DNA of 64,000 bases from Sclerotiophoma versabilis (taxonomy: Eukaryota > Ascomycota > Dothideomycetes > Pleosporales > Didymellaceae). The stretch lies in the NCBI GenBank assembly GCA_012274445.1, contig JAAROD010000014.1:179001-243000 (forward strand), read 5' to 3'. The notes below the pieces were generated by a model that was not told where the DNA came from, did not search any database, and saw only the letters and a list, made by a program, of their open reading frames with translations. The translations under genes and the position numbers were made by a program. This document shows positions 22,586 to 34,311 of the stretch, piece by piece. Each line of letters opens with the position of its first letter. The stretch's first letter is position 1.

Positions 22586-23649
22586 CTACGGGCTAGGTTC
22601 CGGTGTTTGGACACCATTCTTCCACATTGCTGTGCCCGACAGATTGATGGAAAAATTTCGACGGCGGCCGACTTTCGCGACGGAGTCGTCTTCGTACGTT
22701 GAAGCAGCTGTCGCAGGCAATGCCTTGGTGCGCTGCATGTCTCGTAGCATGCTGTCCATCATACCCTCAGTGATGCGGCAGAGGCCGTAGTCCATGTCCT
22801 GAAGGATCGCTCGCTTTGTGGCTTCAAGTTCCTGGATAGTAAACTGGTTGCGGCTCATGCCCACTGCCCAGTAGTGGGCAGAACGACGGGTATCGTTGAA
22901 GAAACCATGGGCCAGAGACAAGGCAGCGAGAACAAGAACGTCTGGGCTGACGGATGGACGATGAAAGGTGTCGGTCTTCATGAAAAACTTAAGCTCCCTG
23001 GCATAGTCGGACGGCAGCAAGGTTTCCCGCCACGTAGCTGCAAAGCGGTAGGACAGGGCATCAAGGATGCAGGCAGCAAAGGCAACGACCTCATCTGGCA
23101 GGCATGATCGTTCCAGAAACCCGCGGATGGCCAGCACAGAAGGTCGGGTTGTGGAGACATTCGACGGTACGAGGTTGGCAAGATGGGTCGCATGTGCTAA
23201 AGATAGTAGTCAGCATTGGTGTCCAATAATGAGTGTGGCGAGTAGGGCAAGCAACGACCATCGATCGACAGGAACACGGTGGAATGTGGGTTTGCAGAGA
23301 AAAGGAGATTGGACTGCAATGACGTCGCGCGAGTCGGTTCGTGCTAGTATGCAGGGGAACGTTGCTCAGCCGAGCATGTCCCACATGTCCAAGACAAACA
23401 ACAAACTTGTCTCCGAGTGGAAATGTCGCACGTGTAATGGTGCGATATTGGATTGTTGGCAGACTGACCTTGAAGTTCAGGAGTAGATTCTTGCAGATCT
23501 GATCTTGTTGATGTTGGCTTTTCGACGGTGTGCTCTTTTGCTGGAGGAGGGGTCGGCAAGTTGGACAACGAGCCGCATGTTGCAAAGTAGAGATCCAGTT
23601 CTTCGTCGGTCATGTCGCTGGTGATTGAGAAAGCCGGTGAGAGTTCCAT
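22586..23649 (-). CDS. Cyclin-domain protein (Pcl-like)
   Basis: Two exons as read: 23649-23469 and 23196-22586, giving 263 residues. The phase-1 junction is consistent. The N-terminus (MELSPAFSITSDMTDEELDL) is acidic, with a Ser/Thr/Pro stretch. The second exon carries a cyclin box: FLERSCLPDEVVAFAACILD, later DVLVLAALSLAHGFFNDTR, then the helix QFTIQELEATKRAILQDMDY. This pattern resembles Pcl1/2-type cyclins, which activate Pho85-family kinases, but the subfamily is uncertain. The single intron (272 nt, 23197-23468) is long for this genome and could hide another small exon. The upstream spacer is unusually long (2.7 kb), as often seen for regulated cell-cycle genes. Confidence 0.75.
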
Positions 23650-26358
23650 GTTGAAAATGGCTCTGGTGTTCGGGGTTCGACGTGAAGTTGCGGAAATACT
23701 ATTTGCGGATTCAGGGCCTCTTGTACAGCAAAGGTTGATGTGGTGTTGCTCGAAGGATCATTCCAGTGTTTCGTTTGTCGAGACGCAGATTGAAGGATCG
23801 AAACGTCGTGGTGGCTTGAGAATAGTCGGCTAAGGGAGAAGAATAAAAGGTCTGACAATGAGGACATCCACAGCACTATATACTGCTGTCTCAAAGAGAC
23901 GACGGTATTCGAAACGGTGAAGCGGCTGACGGTGCGCTCTAGCTCCGTGTAGCTCCTTAACCAGTAGCGGTCTCCCTGCCGCAACACCAAGCCCTACCTG
24001 AACACCTAGCGCGCTAGGCAGTGCAGTAGGGGTTATGCAAGCGAAAATTGAATGTTTGGGCGGTAGCCGCACCGTCAGACGTGCCGACACAATTATGGAT
24101 GGCCAGGAGTTAGCGAGATCGGCACAACCCGTCGAGTGGAAGATGGTGGACGAACTGCATTGTACCTTCCTCTCCCGGCTGCCAAATGTGCAGCACCCCG
24201 CATAGGAATGCTCTTGCCATGGCGCGATCTCATACACAACGACGCAATGCCAACCTATCCAACTTGACGATTCCCCAGATCTACATTCCAATCTACCACT
24301 GTACGGAGCATCGGTACAGGGTTGATTAATTTCGCATGCAAAGCTTCGCCTAAGGCCGCCCGTCCCGTCCAGCGTCCGTCGGTGGCTGAAAGGGTCTTTC
24401 TTGTTGAAGACGTCGATGACAATGTCCGTTGAACAAATGCTCAATCGCACACCAGCACATACACACTGGGAAGACCGATGAGGAATGTTTCACATAACGA
24501 AGCGGCCCTTCTGCATCTCCGTCGACACCAATCACGCCACCCACACAACAGCCGCATCCTCCCCCCGACCATAGCAGCCAGCGAACAGCTCCGAGTTCCC
24601 AACGCACTCACCGCCAATTCACATTAAGATGTCTGCCTCCGCGCGGCGGTGCGGCGGCGTCTGTGAAGCGCGGAACAAATGCGTATACGGGAGCTCGGGC
24701 GCATCGTGCATCCGTACGCTCCTCGTTTGACAAGCACACACCTCCCTACCAAGCCGCCAATGGCTACGTACCCGCCTGCTAACCTCCAAGTTGACAATAG
24801 CTACGCGCACGTTCTCGCGCCATTCCGCAATGGCAGCATTGGTGTGGTGTTTCCGGGACCACGGCGACTCGTAAACGCCTCGCGGGATTCGTGTTGAGGG
24901 ACTGAGCTTCGCTTCAATATTCCGAGATCCTCCAGATGCATGTGAGATGTGCTGGCCCATATTGACAGACCCATTGCACTAGTAAGAATGCTGCACAGAA
25001 TCATAACGGTGGGACGAAACCATCTGTAAAGCCGTAAGAGCGAGTCGCTTGGGTGTGTGCGTGCTGACAGGGGCGTTCTATAAATGCGCAGTGGATCCAG
25101 GAACGGCAAATGCACACCGAGCATGTGGGTGTAAACACTGACCTCCCGAGATCCTGCAATGCCCTGCACGGTGTATCGAAAGTTGCAGCTTTTCCATGTT
25201 CGCCTCTCGAACAGAAGACGTACTACGTAGTATATTCAAGACGTGGAAATGCCCTCCACGGGGAGCAGTCTGTCTGGACCTCAGTCTGCATCTGCAAGTC
25301 GGGCAAAAGGCACTCCCATGCTCCACATCAGTCGTTCCACCCACAACCTTTGGACCCACAAACAGCCCCGGGGCTGTGGAGAAGAAGTTTTGCGTCTCGA
25401 CGCCTTCGATGCTGTGATCGTGATGTGATGATCGAATTCTCCCTGCAAACCCTGCATGCATCCATCGAACCTTCCAGCCGAAGGGGGGGGGGAACCAATT
25501 GCTTGACCAGGGCGGCAGACCAGGGTATTAAATGCAGATAGACAGCACCAGAACGCTGACAAGCGCCTCTCACATCATCATACATGATACCGTACACCGT
25601 CTCTCAAGCGTACGGACGATGCTGGCGCCATGCCTCAGAGCCGTAGCTTCAAGAAACCTTGGAATTGAGTTTGAAATTGCAGGTGGGTGGATGGGAGTTC
25701 TTAGGCCTGTGGGACCTAGCAAGACATAGCCGAAATGTCCTCATGTCGACATCACGGCACTTGAATGTAGCGCACACGTAGCGTGGCTACTTGAACACCA
25801 TAATGAGCTCTAGCCGGTCATGGTCGCTATCGTTGAGTCAACATTTTGTAAAACGTGAGACAAACAAGTGGGCGTCGGCGAAAGTTTTCAGAAGCAAGCT
25901 GAGATGTCAGCCTGCACCAGCTCCTCCACAGCCGCACATGCATGCTTTGTCTGGAGTTGGCGAACATGTGGAACGTGGGTGCGGCTGAACGCGTGTTGTG
26001 TCAGGCTATATTTGCTGTTTATGAAATTCAAGATCACGATAACATATTTCATTGCAAACAACGCCACACTCTACAGCTACGAAAATGCTCAAAGGTGTAT
26101 CCTAATCGCACGGAGAGAAAAATGCAGACCAATCCAATTTTGGCTCCGCTCACACCATGCTCTTGGAGAGCAGAGAACCACTTCCTTATCTCGTATCCAT
26201 ACCAAGGCTCATTCCTTGTCAGTTTTCAACCCTGCTTTTCTCTATTTCGTCGCGACCGTATACCATCATACGTCATAACTTGTCATGCCTCGGACCTCTA
26301 GCGAGCGCATAGCGCCGCGACTCGGAGGCAGGTCTTTGTCGCACGCGTTTTGAAGCGC
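23650..26358. other. Large gene-free region
   Basis: 2.7 kb without a supportable gene. Frames such as the 206-codon one at 23830-24450 (minus) have no motif and an amino-acid mix typical of chance frames. A run of ten G lies at about 25483-25492. The side next to 23650 is probably the cyclin promoter with a long 5' UTR. A non-coding RNA cannot be excluded by eye. Confidence 0.4.
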
Positions 26359-27262
26359 TTACTGGGCCTTCTTGGGGGCAGCACCGGGCTGGTTGCCGAC
26401 ATACTTGCGGATGTCGGTCGCGTCAGCAGCCTGGCGGACAATGTTCTTCAAGGTTCCCCAGCCCTGGCGAGCAGCAGGAGGAGTGCTCTGGTTGGCGAGC
26501 TGAGCATCAATGCGGGCGGTAACCTGGTTGATGGCATCCTGAACGAAGCTGCTCTGAGCGTAGCGGGCGCGGAAAAAGACAGTGTAGACAGCGAGCAGGA
26601 TCCACGAGCCCTTCTGGAAGATCAGAGCGGAACCAACGACGCGGAACCAGAGAGCGATCTCGAGGAGAGCGACCAGAGTCATGCTGGCATCGTAGTACTC
26701 CTTGACGAACTTGCCAATGGTCTCAGCGAAAGCAGAAGCCTGAGGCTTAGCACCAGGTGCCGAGGCAGCAGGCTGAGGCTTGATGGTGGGGATCAGGTTA
26801 GAGCGCACGTAGGTCGCAACGTGGAAGATGGAGTATACTGTGAAGGGTAGCAGAGCCAGAGGGATTTGGCGCATAAAGAGCCAGACGAGGGCCATGACTA
26901 CGTTGCTGTCAGCTTGTGCAGCAGGGTAGTTTGGAGCTCTATGTGCTGTAATACTTACTCAGGTACTGGACGTTCTCATCGGTAGCCAGAGCCATAACGC
27001 CGCCCTGCTTGCCGGCCCTCATGCGGGCACGGTATGCCTTGTAGACGACAATGCCATAGGTGACACAGGCGGATACGAAGCCTGTGCGGTACGCGAAGGC
27101 TGCCCACTTCGAATTGTAGTTGAAGGTAATGTAGGACAGCCCGTATCTCAGCGAAGCCAGCAGCAGAGTGACGTGGCCGGCGAACCAGGCGAACTGGAGG
27201 GTCTGCGCGAGCGCAGCTAGGCGCTGGCCCAGGGGGAGGTTGGAAGGCGGAGGAGGGGCCAT
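26359..27262 (-). CDS. Pom33/Tts1/TMEM33-family ER-nuclear envelope protein
   Basis: Two exons: 27262-26959 and 26897-26359, giving 280 residues. Phase 1 is conserved across the intron and restores YLIMALVWLFMRQIPLALLP. Four to five hydrophobic segments are visible: LQFAWFAGHVTLLLASL, GFVSACVTYGIVVY, MALVWLFMRQIPLALLPFTVYSIF, MTLVALLEIALWFRVVGSAL and SWILLAVYTVFFRARY. The conserved HVATYVRSNLIP and the C-terminal amphipathic helix (ARQGWGTLKNIVRQAADA) match the UPF0121 family that includes yeast Pom33, fission-yeast Tts1 and animal TMEM33. These act in ER tubule shaping and nuclear-pore distribution. The Asn/Pro-rich start MAPPPPSNLPLGQRL is typical of the fungal members. Confidence 0.9.
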
Positions 27263-28248
27263 TGTGTGATTTCGACTGTGTCGTGTGGGCTACGTAATAT
27301 GCAGCTTGTACGGTCAGCGGAGCTCGTAATGAACGATTGTTATGTGCAATGCGCGGAACCAATGGTACTCGAGCTTATACACAACTGATGGGTGTCTTGC
27401 GGAGGGGTCGAGTGCAATCTGGCAAGAAGCGGAGGCTGGCGCTGTCTGTTCGGCGCTCGGGACCCGCTGCTGCTTATGACGCTCGCTCCAGGTGCGTGGC
27501 CCAATGAGTGTAACTTACCGAAGAAGACAGAACCCGAACTGGAGTTTGACAGTCAATTAAAGCAGGTAATATGCGGAGGAGGATGTCAGTGAAGAAGACT
27601 GGGAGATCGACAACCACTTTTGTAGCTTCAAGGAGCGGGCACACAAACCAGGTCGTGGGCGTTTGGGTGATGACGAAATGCCTTCGCGCTGCCGCTTCCA
27701 TTCCTGGCTGGTGCGCACAAGCCTGATGGCTCCACCACTGCTGCACCCTGACGATCATTGCAAGCATGTGAACCTTGGAAAGCTGATTGTCAACCTTCGG
27801 AAGTTCTTAATACTCACCATTCACGGCCGAGGTATTTTATAGATTTTGAGATGTATCATGAACCGGATCACTACCCACAAAGGAAATTCACTGCTACGGT
27901 AGTTGTAGAATACATGAAAAGAAGTATCCTGTCGCTCGCTCCCCCACTTCGCCCGAGAACAACTGACCCATGTACTAAATAATAAAAAAGTCGAAGGGAA
28001 CACAAGGGAACCGGAAGGAGCGCAATGATGTTGGTATCAATCAACAGCCGGGATATCTGGACCAAGAGACGACACCGCTGCCTTCTACTCGCCAAAACTG
28101 CATCGCCGTATTAGTCGTCTGTCGATAACACCCAGTGGTATCGTCAAGCGGCATCATATTAAACAAGTCTGTAAGAGGGAGGAGAGAAAGAAGTTGGGGG
28201 TGTAAGCCGGGCAAGATGTCAAGACGAACGGACACCAAAGGCCCCGGC
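27263..28248. other. Intergenic spacer
   Basis: About 1 kb between two minus-strand genes. It holds the promoter of the Pom33-like gene and the 3' UTR region of the septin. No gene or repeat is recognised. Confidence 0.45.
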
Positions 28249-29643
28249 TTAACGGAGGGAGAAACCCTTCCTCTTGCCCTTCTCCTCCAGCGGCCGTCCT
28301 GACTCGATGCGTGCCTTCTTCTCCTCGAGCTCTGCTCGTTGTCGGTCGAGCTGGTCCTTCATCTCCTTGTGACGGGCGTACAGCTCTTCTTCGCTCTGTC
28401 GCAGCTTGCTCTCTTTCTCGTTGACCTTCTGCTGGAAGACCATCTTCATCTCCATCTCCATCTTCTGGAGCTTCTGCTCGTGCAGCGAGCGCTCCTCCTC
28501 CTGCTTGACAGCAGGGTTGATCTCCTTGAACACACTGGAGTCTTGCTGGACACCCATCGCTGTGAGCTTGTCGGAACGGTAGTTCTCGTAGAGTGTGTTG
28601 TTGGTGTTCTCCTTGAGCTCTTCCATGTGGGTGCGAATGAGCATCTGTCGCAGCTTGACAAAGTCGCAGTGCTCCTCGTTGTCGACTTCAACAACACCCC
28701 AAGGCATGGCGCGACCACGGACCTTGCGGCCATCAGCAGTAACGACCTCCTCGTTTGAACCAACAACAGCAAAGGGAACCTTGGCCATGATTTCCTGGTT
28801 CTCAGCGATGGTCTCCTCATCGTCAAGCTCGTAGCGTGGCCCTTCGAAGATCTGGATGCCGTGGTGCTTAATGTCTGCGAGAATCTACACACTGTTAGCA
28901 CCCAAACACCTTTGTGTCGAAACGAGTACGTACCCTTTGTTTGAAGTTGTCAATCTCATCGTCGGAGACAGTGTCGGCCTTCGCAACAACGGGAATCAGG
29001 TTGACCTTGGTGTGCAACTTCTTCATAACCTCAACATCGAGAGGCTTGAGCGAGTGGCCGGTGGGCTGAATAAAGTAGACAACGGCATGGATGCGGTTGT
29101 CGACAATGTTCATGCGGTTGACCTTGTTCTCGGCATCAAGGTAGGCGTCGAATCGCGCCTCAATGTTCTTAACAATAGGGTCCCACGACTCGTCATTGTT
29201 GATGAAGTCACCGAAGCCAGGCGTGTCAACAACGGTCAATCGAAGACGAACGCCGTTCTCCTCAATATCGGCGCTGATGGACTGTATCGAAACGGTCTTG
29301 GATATGTCGATGCTCGGGGGCTTGCGCTCCTTGGGGGGGTACAGGGAGGTGTTGAACAGTGTGTTCACTAGGGTCGACTTTCCAAGGCCAGATTCACCTG
29401 TCGTCTGATTAGTGCGCCGCTGGTAGCTCCTTGCCCAAGTGTAAACGTACCAACGACCATAACGTTGAAGTTGAAGCCCTTGCGCACACTCTTGCGGTGC
29501 CACTGGTTGGGCAGATTTGCGAAACCAACGTAGCCTGTGAGCTTCCTGCGTACGATGTTCAAGTCATTCGCCATCTGTGCTGCGAGCTTGGGGTTCTTCG
29601 CTGTGATGGTCTGGGGAACTGCTGCTGCTTGTTTGTTAGCCAT
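28249..29643 (-). CDS. aspB: Septin AspB (Cdc3 ortholog)
   Basis: A septin GTPase that assembles into filaments and rings at septa and hyphal tips. Exons are 29643-29451, 29397-28934 and 28884-28249, giving 430 residues with phases consistent. The polybasic region RKSVRKGFNFNVMVV precedes the P-loop GESGLGKSTLVNTLF, which is rebuilt across intron 1. G3 is DTPGFGD and G4 is AKAD (PVVAKADTVSD). The septin unique element and a long C-terminal coiled coil (about nt 28550-28290: QEEERSLHEQKLQKMEME and on) follow, and the protein ends KGKRKGFSLR. The segment GYVGFANLPNQWHRKS and the FSLR end are those of the Cdc3/AspB group rather than Cdc10, Cdc11 or Cdc12. A short extra N-terminal exon cannot be excluded. 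Confidence 0.94.
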
Positions 29644-30830
29644 GGCGATGTTGCGATAGACAGCAGACGAACAGTTCGCGGTTGTCGGTGGTGATGGAGA
29701 CGCACGCGAAGGAGGGGCGGGCGATACGGCGCCGTTGGATTCTGGATTTGCGGTTAGCCCCTGTGTGGAAGGAGGGTGGTGTGGCCGTTAAAGACGGCAA
29801 CATCATCCCGTGTCAGAGCTGCATTGAGACTGCTGCACACTCCTTTTTGCTGCAGCGTGTGTGCCTGAGGCTGCTAGGAGGCGTGCAGCTCGTGCAGTAG
29901 ACCGTGTCGCGAGATACGAGGGCTGGGGATGTTCCTTACCCATGGCGGCGGTGGAGCTGCGGTCGCAGTGAGGATGGCGTAGAACGAGAGACTTCTGCTA
30001 GGCGATACGAGGTCAGCAGAGTGCCCTTGATGTGTAGTAATCCTGACCGCGTTTGCTGCCAAACAGTATGGAGACGCGACGCAAGCCAAAACCTGGAGAA
30101 ATATAGTGAAACAGGGAGGTAGGACAGGTGGCGTACCGGTCGACGATAGTTATGCTCTCGAGTGAAGCGATGCACTCAAAGCAATGTAATTGAAAGGGCT
30201 GCAGGTGACTGCGAGCGGGAGCGGCGTGGGTGCGGTGGATGCTGCAACGTTGAAGGAGGTAGGCGTAAAGGGGTCCTCGCAACTTCCGCAGGGATTCGTC
30301 GACGCGGGCGCTAGAGCTTAAATTCCCCGCTCCTCGATCAACAGTTGGTGCAGCAGTGAAAGTAGGTGGAGATGATACAGAGCCAGCAGTAGTTACTGTC
30401 TGACAGCTGCAGAGTGCAATTGACAAATTGCGCGTCAACGTGGGCTGATTTTTGTGTTGTTGTGCAGCCTCAGATGGCAGTTGCGTACTACAGAGCTGGA
30501 AAAGGAAGCCGTCACGTGCACAAGCTCACAAACATGGAAATTGCAAAGCCTGATCGGCGCAACAACAGGGGTTGTACTCCTTACAGCAAAGGCATATAGG
30601 TGCGAATGAAGTCTACTGCCTTCACGGCATCAAGATTCTTCGGTATCTAGTCTGGTGCCCCTCTCTTCTATGTGGGTTCAGGGATATGCACTATCCTGGG
30701 TCCCAATAATATCTACCCAACTTCTGTCGCGTGCACCAGCATAGTCCAATGCCCACTTCGATTCAAGGCGAAACAAACGCAAACCAAGGGTATTATGCGA
30801 AAAGTCCAATCCAACGCCGAGATCAATGCA
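29644..30830. other. Intergenic spacer
   Basis: 1.2 kb between exo70 and the septin, on the septin promoter side. Only short shadow frames are present. A septin 5' UTR intron is possible. No gene is supported. Confidence 0.45.
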
Positions 30831-32764
30831 TCAAGAAAAACTCATGAGCGCCTTGTTGAGCTCAGCCTTGTCGTACTTGACGTACTTGCCCTTGCCCTTA
30901 TCAATTTCGCGGTACTTATCGTAGAAGCGGTTGTACAGCGGCTCGATGATATTCTGTACTTCCTTCGACAACATCGTACGCACCTCAGCCTCCATAGCGT
31001 AGGTCTTGTGACGGGCGACAAGGTCCTCAAAGCATGTGTTGAAACTCTTGAACTTCTCCTTGATTGCATCCTTGTCTTTCGATCCAAGGCCCTTGACGAT
31101 GGCTGCGGAGTCGGGCGCTCCACCACCGGAATGTGGTCTTTCCTTTGAGCGGTTGGTATATTGCACATCGAGTAGATGTCCAGATGGCTCTCGCCATGCT
31201 TCGAGGTACATGGCTGAGCTTGTCTTGCGCCAGCCTGCAAGTTTCCCTGCATAGCTGTCCAGGAGAGGTGCAAGCTCCGAATTGCGAATAACTCGGGTGA
31301 CAATTGCTATATTGTTCGCCAAGAAGACACCTTGTAAGGTCTTGCCCTTTAACAACATCTTCGCCTTGTTCATAAGATTTTGGATAAGTGTGTCGATCGT
31401 GTCTGATGCGTAAGATGCAAACAGCTTGACCGTATCAGGGTTAACATCAAGAGTCGTCGACGAGTTGTTTGCGGAGGCGTTATTCCAGCCCCCTTCACCC
31501 AATGATGCCAGTATCGAGGACAGCGGATCCAGGTAATTGGTCATCTCCTGCAGGCGGCGCATGGTCTCTGTCGTGATAGGCACTGCAGCTCCGTCCATGG
31601 GTAGGGCAACAAGAGTTTGAGTGCGGACCCTGGTGTCTTCGATAAGCTTACTCAATGATGTCTTTGACGTCTCTCGAATAGGCTTGACGCTATCGTAGAT
31701 CTGGCCCTTGAGTGTGCCAGTGGTATCCTGTAGCCGCAGAGACAATGTGCGCACCATTCCGCAAATTTCATAACCAAGGAAACAGTCGGTGAGCAGGTTC
31801 TTCTGGATGTGGCCGTTCAGTTCACGCAGCGTCCGGTTGAACTCTCCCAACGAGGCCTGGCAGGTCGATTCGCAAACTGGCACCCATTCACCTCGCGCAA
31901 AGACGTTGGTAATATTGTCGTATTCGGCCACGAAGATGCCCTCGATTGCCTGCACGTATGTGCCAATACCGTTGGTTCCTTTCTTGTACAACGCATCAGG
32001 CTGCACCTTTTTAGCCGTGGCCACTGAAGCCTGAGCCAGACTGGCAAGCGAGCTCTCCAGATAGCTGCCCCGAATGTCTGCATATATCCTTTGCGTTGGC
32101 GTTGAAGACAAGTCGGCCTGCGACGTGGAGGCAACGGCTTGAGAGATGTGGTTGTTGATACCGCGTAACGTTGACAGCTTGTCTTGCGGTAGGAGTGGGA
32201 AAGGGTTGTTCTTCGCAACAAACTCCAATGGTTGCAGCTTTTGTCTTGAACAGTCTCCCAATATACCTCGAAAGACATCTTCAAGCTGCTTGTTTCCGAG
32301 CTTCAGGAGACCGTTTAACTGAGCAATCGCCTGTTCGTTCGATCGCAGATTCGTGCGCTTCAGGTCGGCGAGTGCCACGGTAGTTCGGTCGAGAGATGCA
32401 ATGTAATCGCGGAGATCGCCTCGTCCGGGCCTGTAACTTATTAACTGAATGCCTCCAGAGTGGTCTGTCGTACATACCCAGCCCTGATAATTCTCTCTTC
32501 CCGCTCACTCTGGTCTCGCGGCGCTCTGAGCCTCTCAATCGCCTCAACGATTCGATCGATGTTGCTCGTCGCAATCTGCAGCTTTTGCGTGTTCCCATAG
32601 ATTGGACTGATCGCATCTTGTACCGCTTTGCCGCTGGCGTCAAGTCGGCTGACGGACGCTTGGATCTTCTTGGTGATTGTCTTCATCTTGTCCATGTTTG
32701 CGAACAGCACTTCGACTTCGGCGCTCTCTTCGGCCAGCGCCGGAGGTTTGCGCGGGCCCACCAT
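30831..32764 (-). CDS. exo70: Exocyst complex subunit Exo70
   Basis: Exo70 binds PI(4,5)P2 and Rho GTPases and tethers secretory vesicles at the plasma membrane as part of the exocyst. Two exons, 32764-32478 and 32430-30831, give 628 residues. The 47-nt intron restores RAGPGRGDLRDYIASLDRTT, a conserved block. The N-terminal helix MVGPRKPPALAEESAEVEVL with coiled-coil character, the central CorEx helical rods, and the basic C-terminal domain (RNSELAPLLDSYAGKLAGW and later VRTMLSKEVQNIIEPLYNRF) ending KADLNKAL-like (KAELNKALMSFS) all fit fungal Exo70. Confidence 0.94.
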
Positions 32765-34311
32765 CGTGGCTGGAGCGCGCCTGCCGACTGTGTTCCGAGA
32801 GGAAGGAGGTGGGAGGAGACGCGACTGCTACAACTACGGAGCTGAGATCGTGGCAGCGACGGTCGATTGCGGGAGCCAAACGTGGTCGTCTAAGAATGTA
32901 GCAACATATACAAAGAATGGGAAGTACAAGATTAGGGTGCAAGGCGGCTGACAGCCGTGATTATGTAGATTATGTACGGACGAGTGTCTGGCGTGGGGAT
33001 GCTTGCGGAGAGCTGCGGGATATTGAAGCTATGACGAACCAGGGTCGACGTGCAGCGCACGGTGCAGGGAACCACCCTTCGGCCACTTATCTCTCACAGA
33101 CGCACTTTACTCCTCACACCTGCATGATGCGCGTTACAGCCACAAGTGGCTGTCTTGGTGCACATTCAGTCTGCAATGATGCGAGAACTTGCATTGTCGA
33201 ATGGTAAGATGCTGGGTGTGGCGTCATCTAGCGAGGCCGCCGAGCTGTCAAAGCAGCGGAGTGTTTCTGGTCGCCGTCAAAGCCGCTGTCAGCCTTGCTT
33301 TGGCGATCCAAACATCGCCAGACGTGAGCAAATTCTTCGATTTTAGATCCTGTCGCACCGTAGTTATGCTGAGGTCTGTCGACGTTTTGGACACGATTAC
33401 ACATCCGGGTAGGGAAGGATGCATCACGAATCATGGATAAAGCGTTAGTGGATAACGTTTTTTTATTGATTTTAGACACGGTCAGAAAAAATAATCATAT
33501 GGAAGTCGACAGACTCAGTGCCTTTCCACAGAAGCTTATAGGCTATCGAGATTGTCAAACCCCTGGCAAGCGGCTCCAGTCTCATAGTTTCCCTTTTCTT
33601 AGCACCGAGATTAAGGTATTGATGTTGACTTGCTTCAGGTCCCATCCGGAGATCTGGTCCAGCCCTGTCCTTCAGACTGAAAATTACGGACGTGAGCTAT
33701 GTACTCATTCACAGCCTCGTCTGTGAATCGACCCAGCTACACAACATATGTGATGAGACATGATGTCAATTCACAATCAGTTCGGAAGTCAAGATCAACA
33801 TGAGTGAGCATACATGAAGTCGCCGAGCAAGCTCAGTTGCAGGGTGTGGTAAAGTTGCGTCTCGTTTCTCGACATGACTAGTGTGGGTGGAAACGAGTAA
33901 GTGCGCAGAAGTGGACAGCAAAGGATTGAAACATACGAGTCAGAAGCACAGCTACAAGGGAGTAGAAACTCTGCAGTCGGTATGGCTAAAAATGAGTGCA
34001 AATGCAAAGGGCTCTGGCACCAATTTTGTTTTCGTCTGAGCGCAAGTAACGATATGCGGTGAAGCTGTATATCACCCTAGTGTGAACTACATTAAGCTTT
34101 GGAAGCACAGATCTCAAAATTGTACAGCACTTTGCCGATGGATGATAAGAAAGGAGTAAGTTGGGATTTAGATCAAAGTATACTGCTAGCATGATAAATC
34201 TGCCGCTGGACTAGTGTAGAGGTGTGTCCCTTCCTTCTAGCAGAAAGCCACTGTCTGAGAAATAGGTGTAAATACCTCCTAATCATCTATCAAATGCAGG
34301 AAATATAGAGC
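32765..34311. other. Gene-free region
   Basis: 1.5 kb. The right part (from about 33440) is visibly more A/T-rich and continues into the GTPase pseudogene. No frame with protein character was found. Confidence 0.45.

Noticed and set aside
23830..24450. 206-codon minus frame as a gene
   Set aside because: High Cys/Ser/His mix without domain, no supporting exon structure, several competing frames of similar length.
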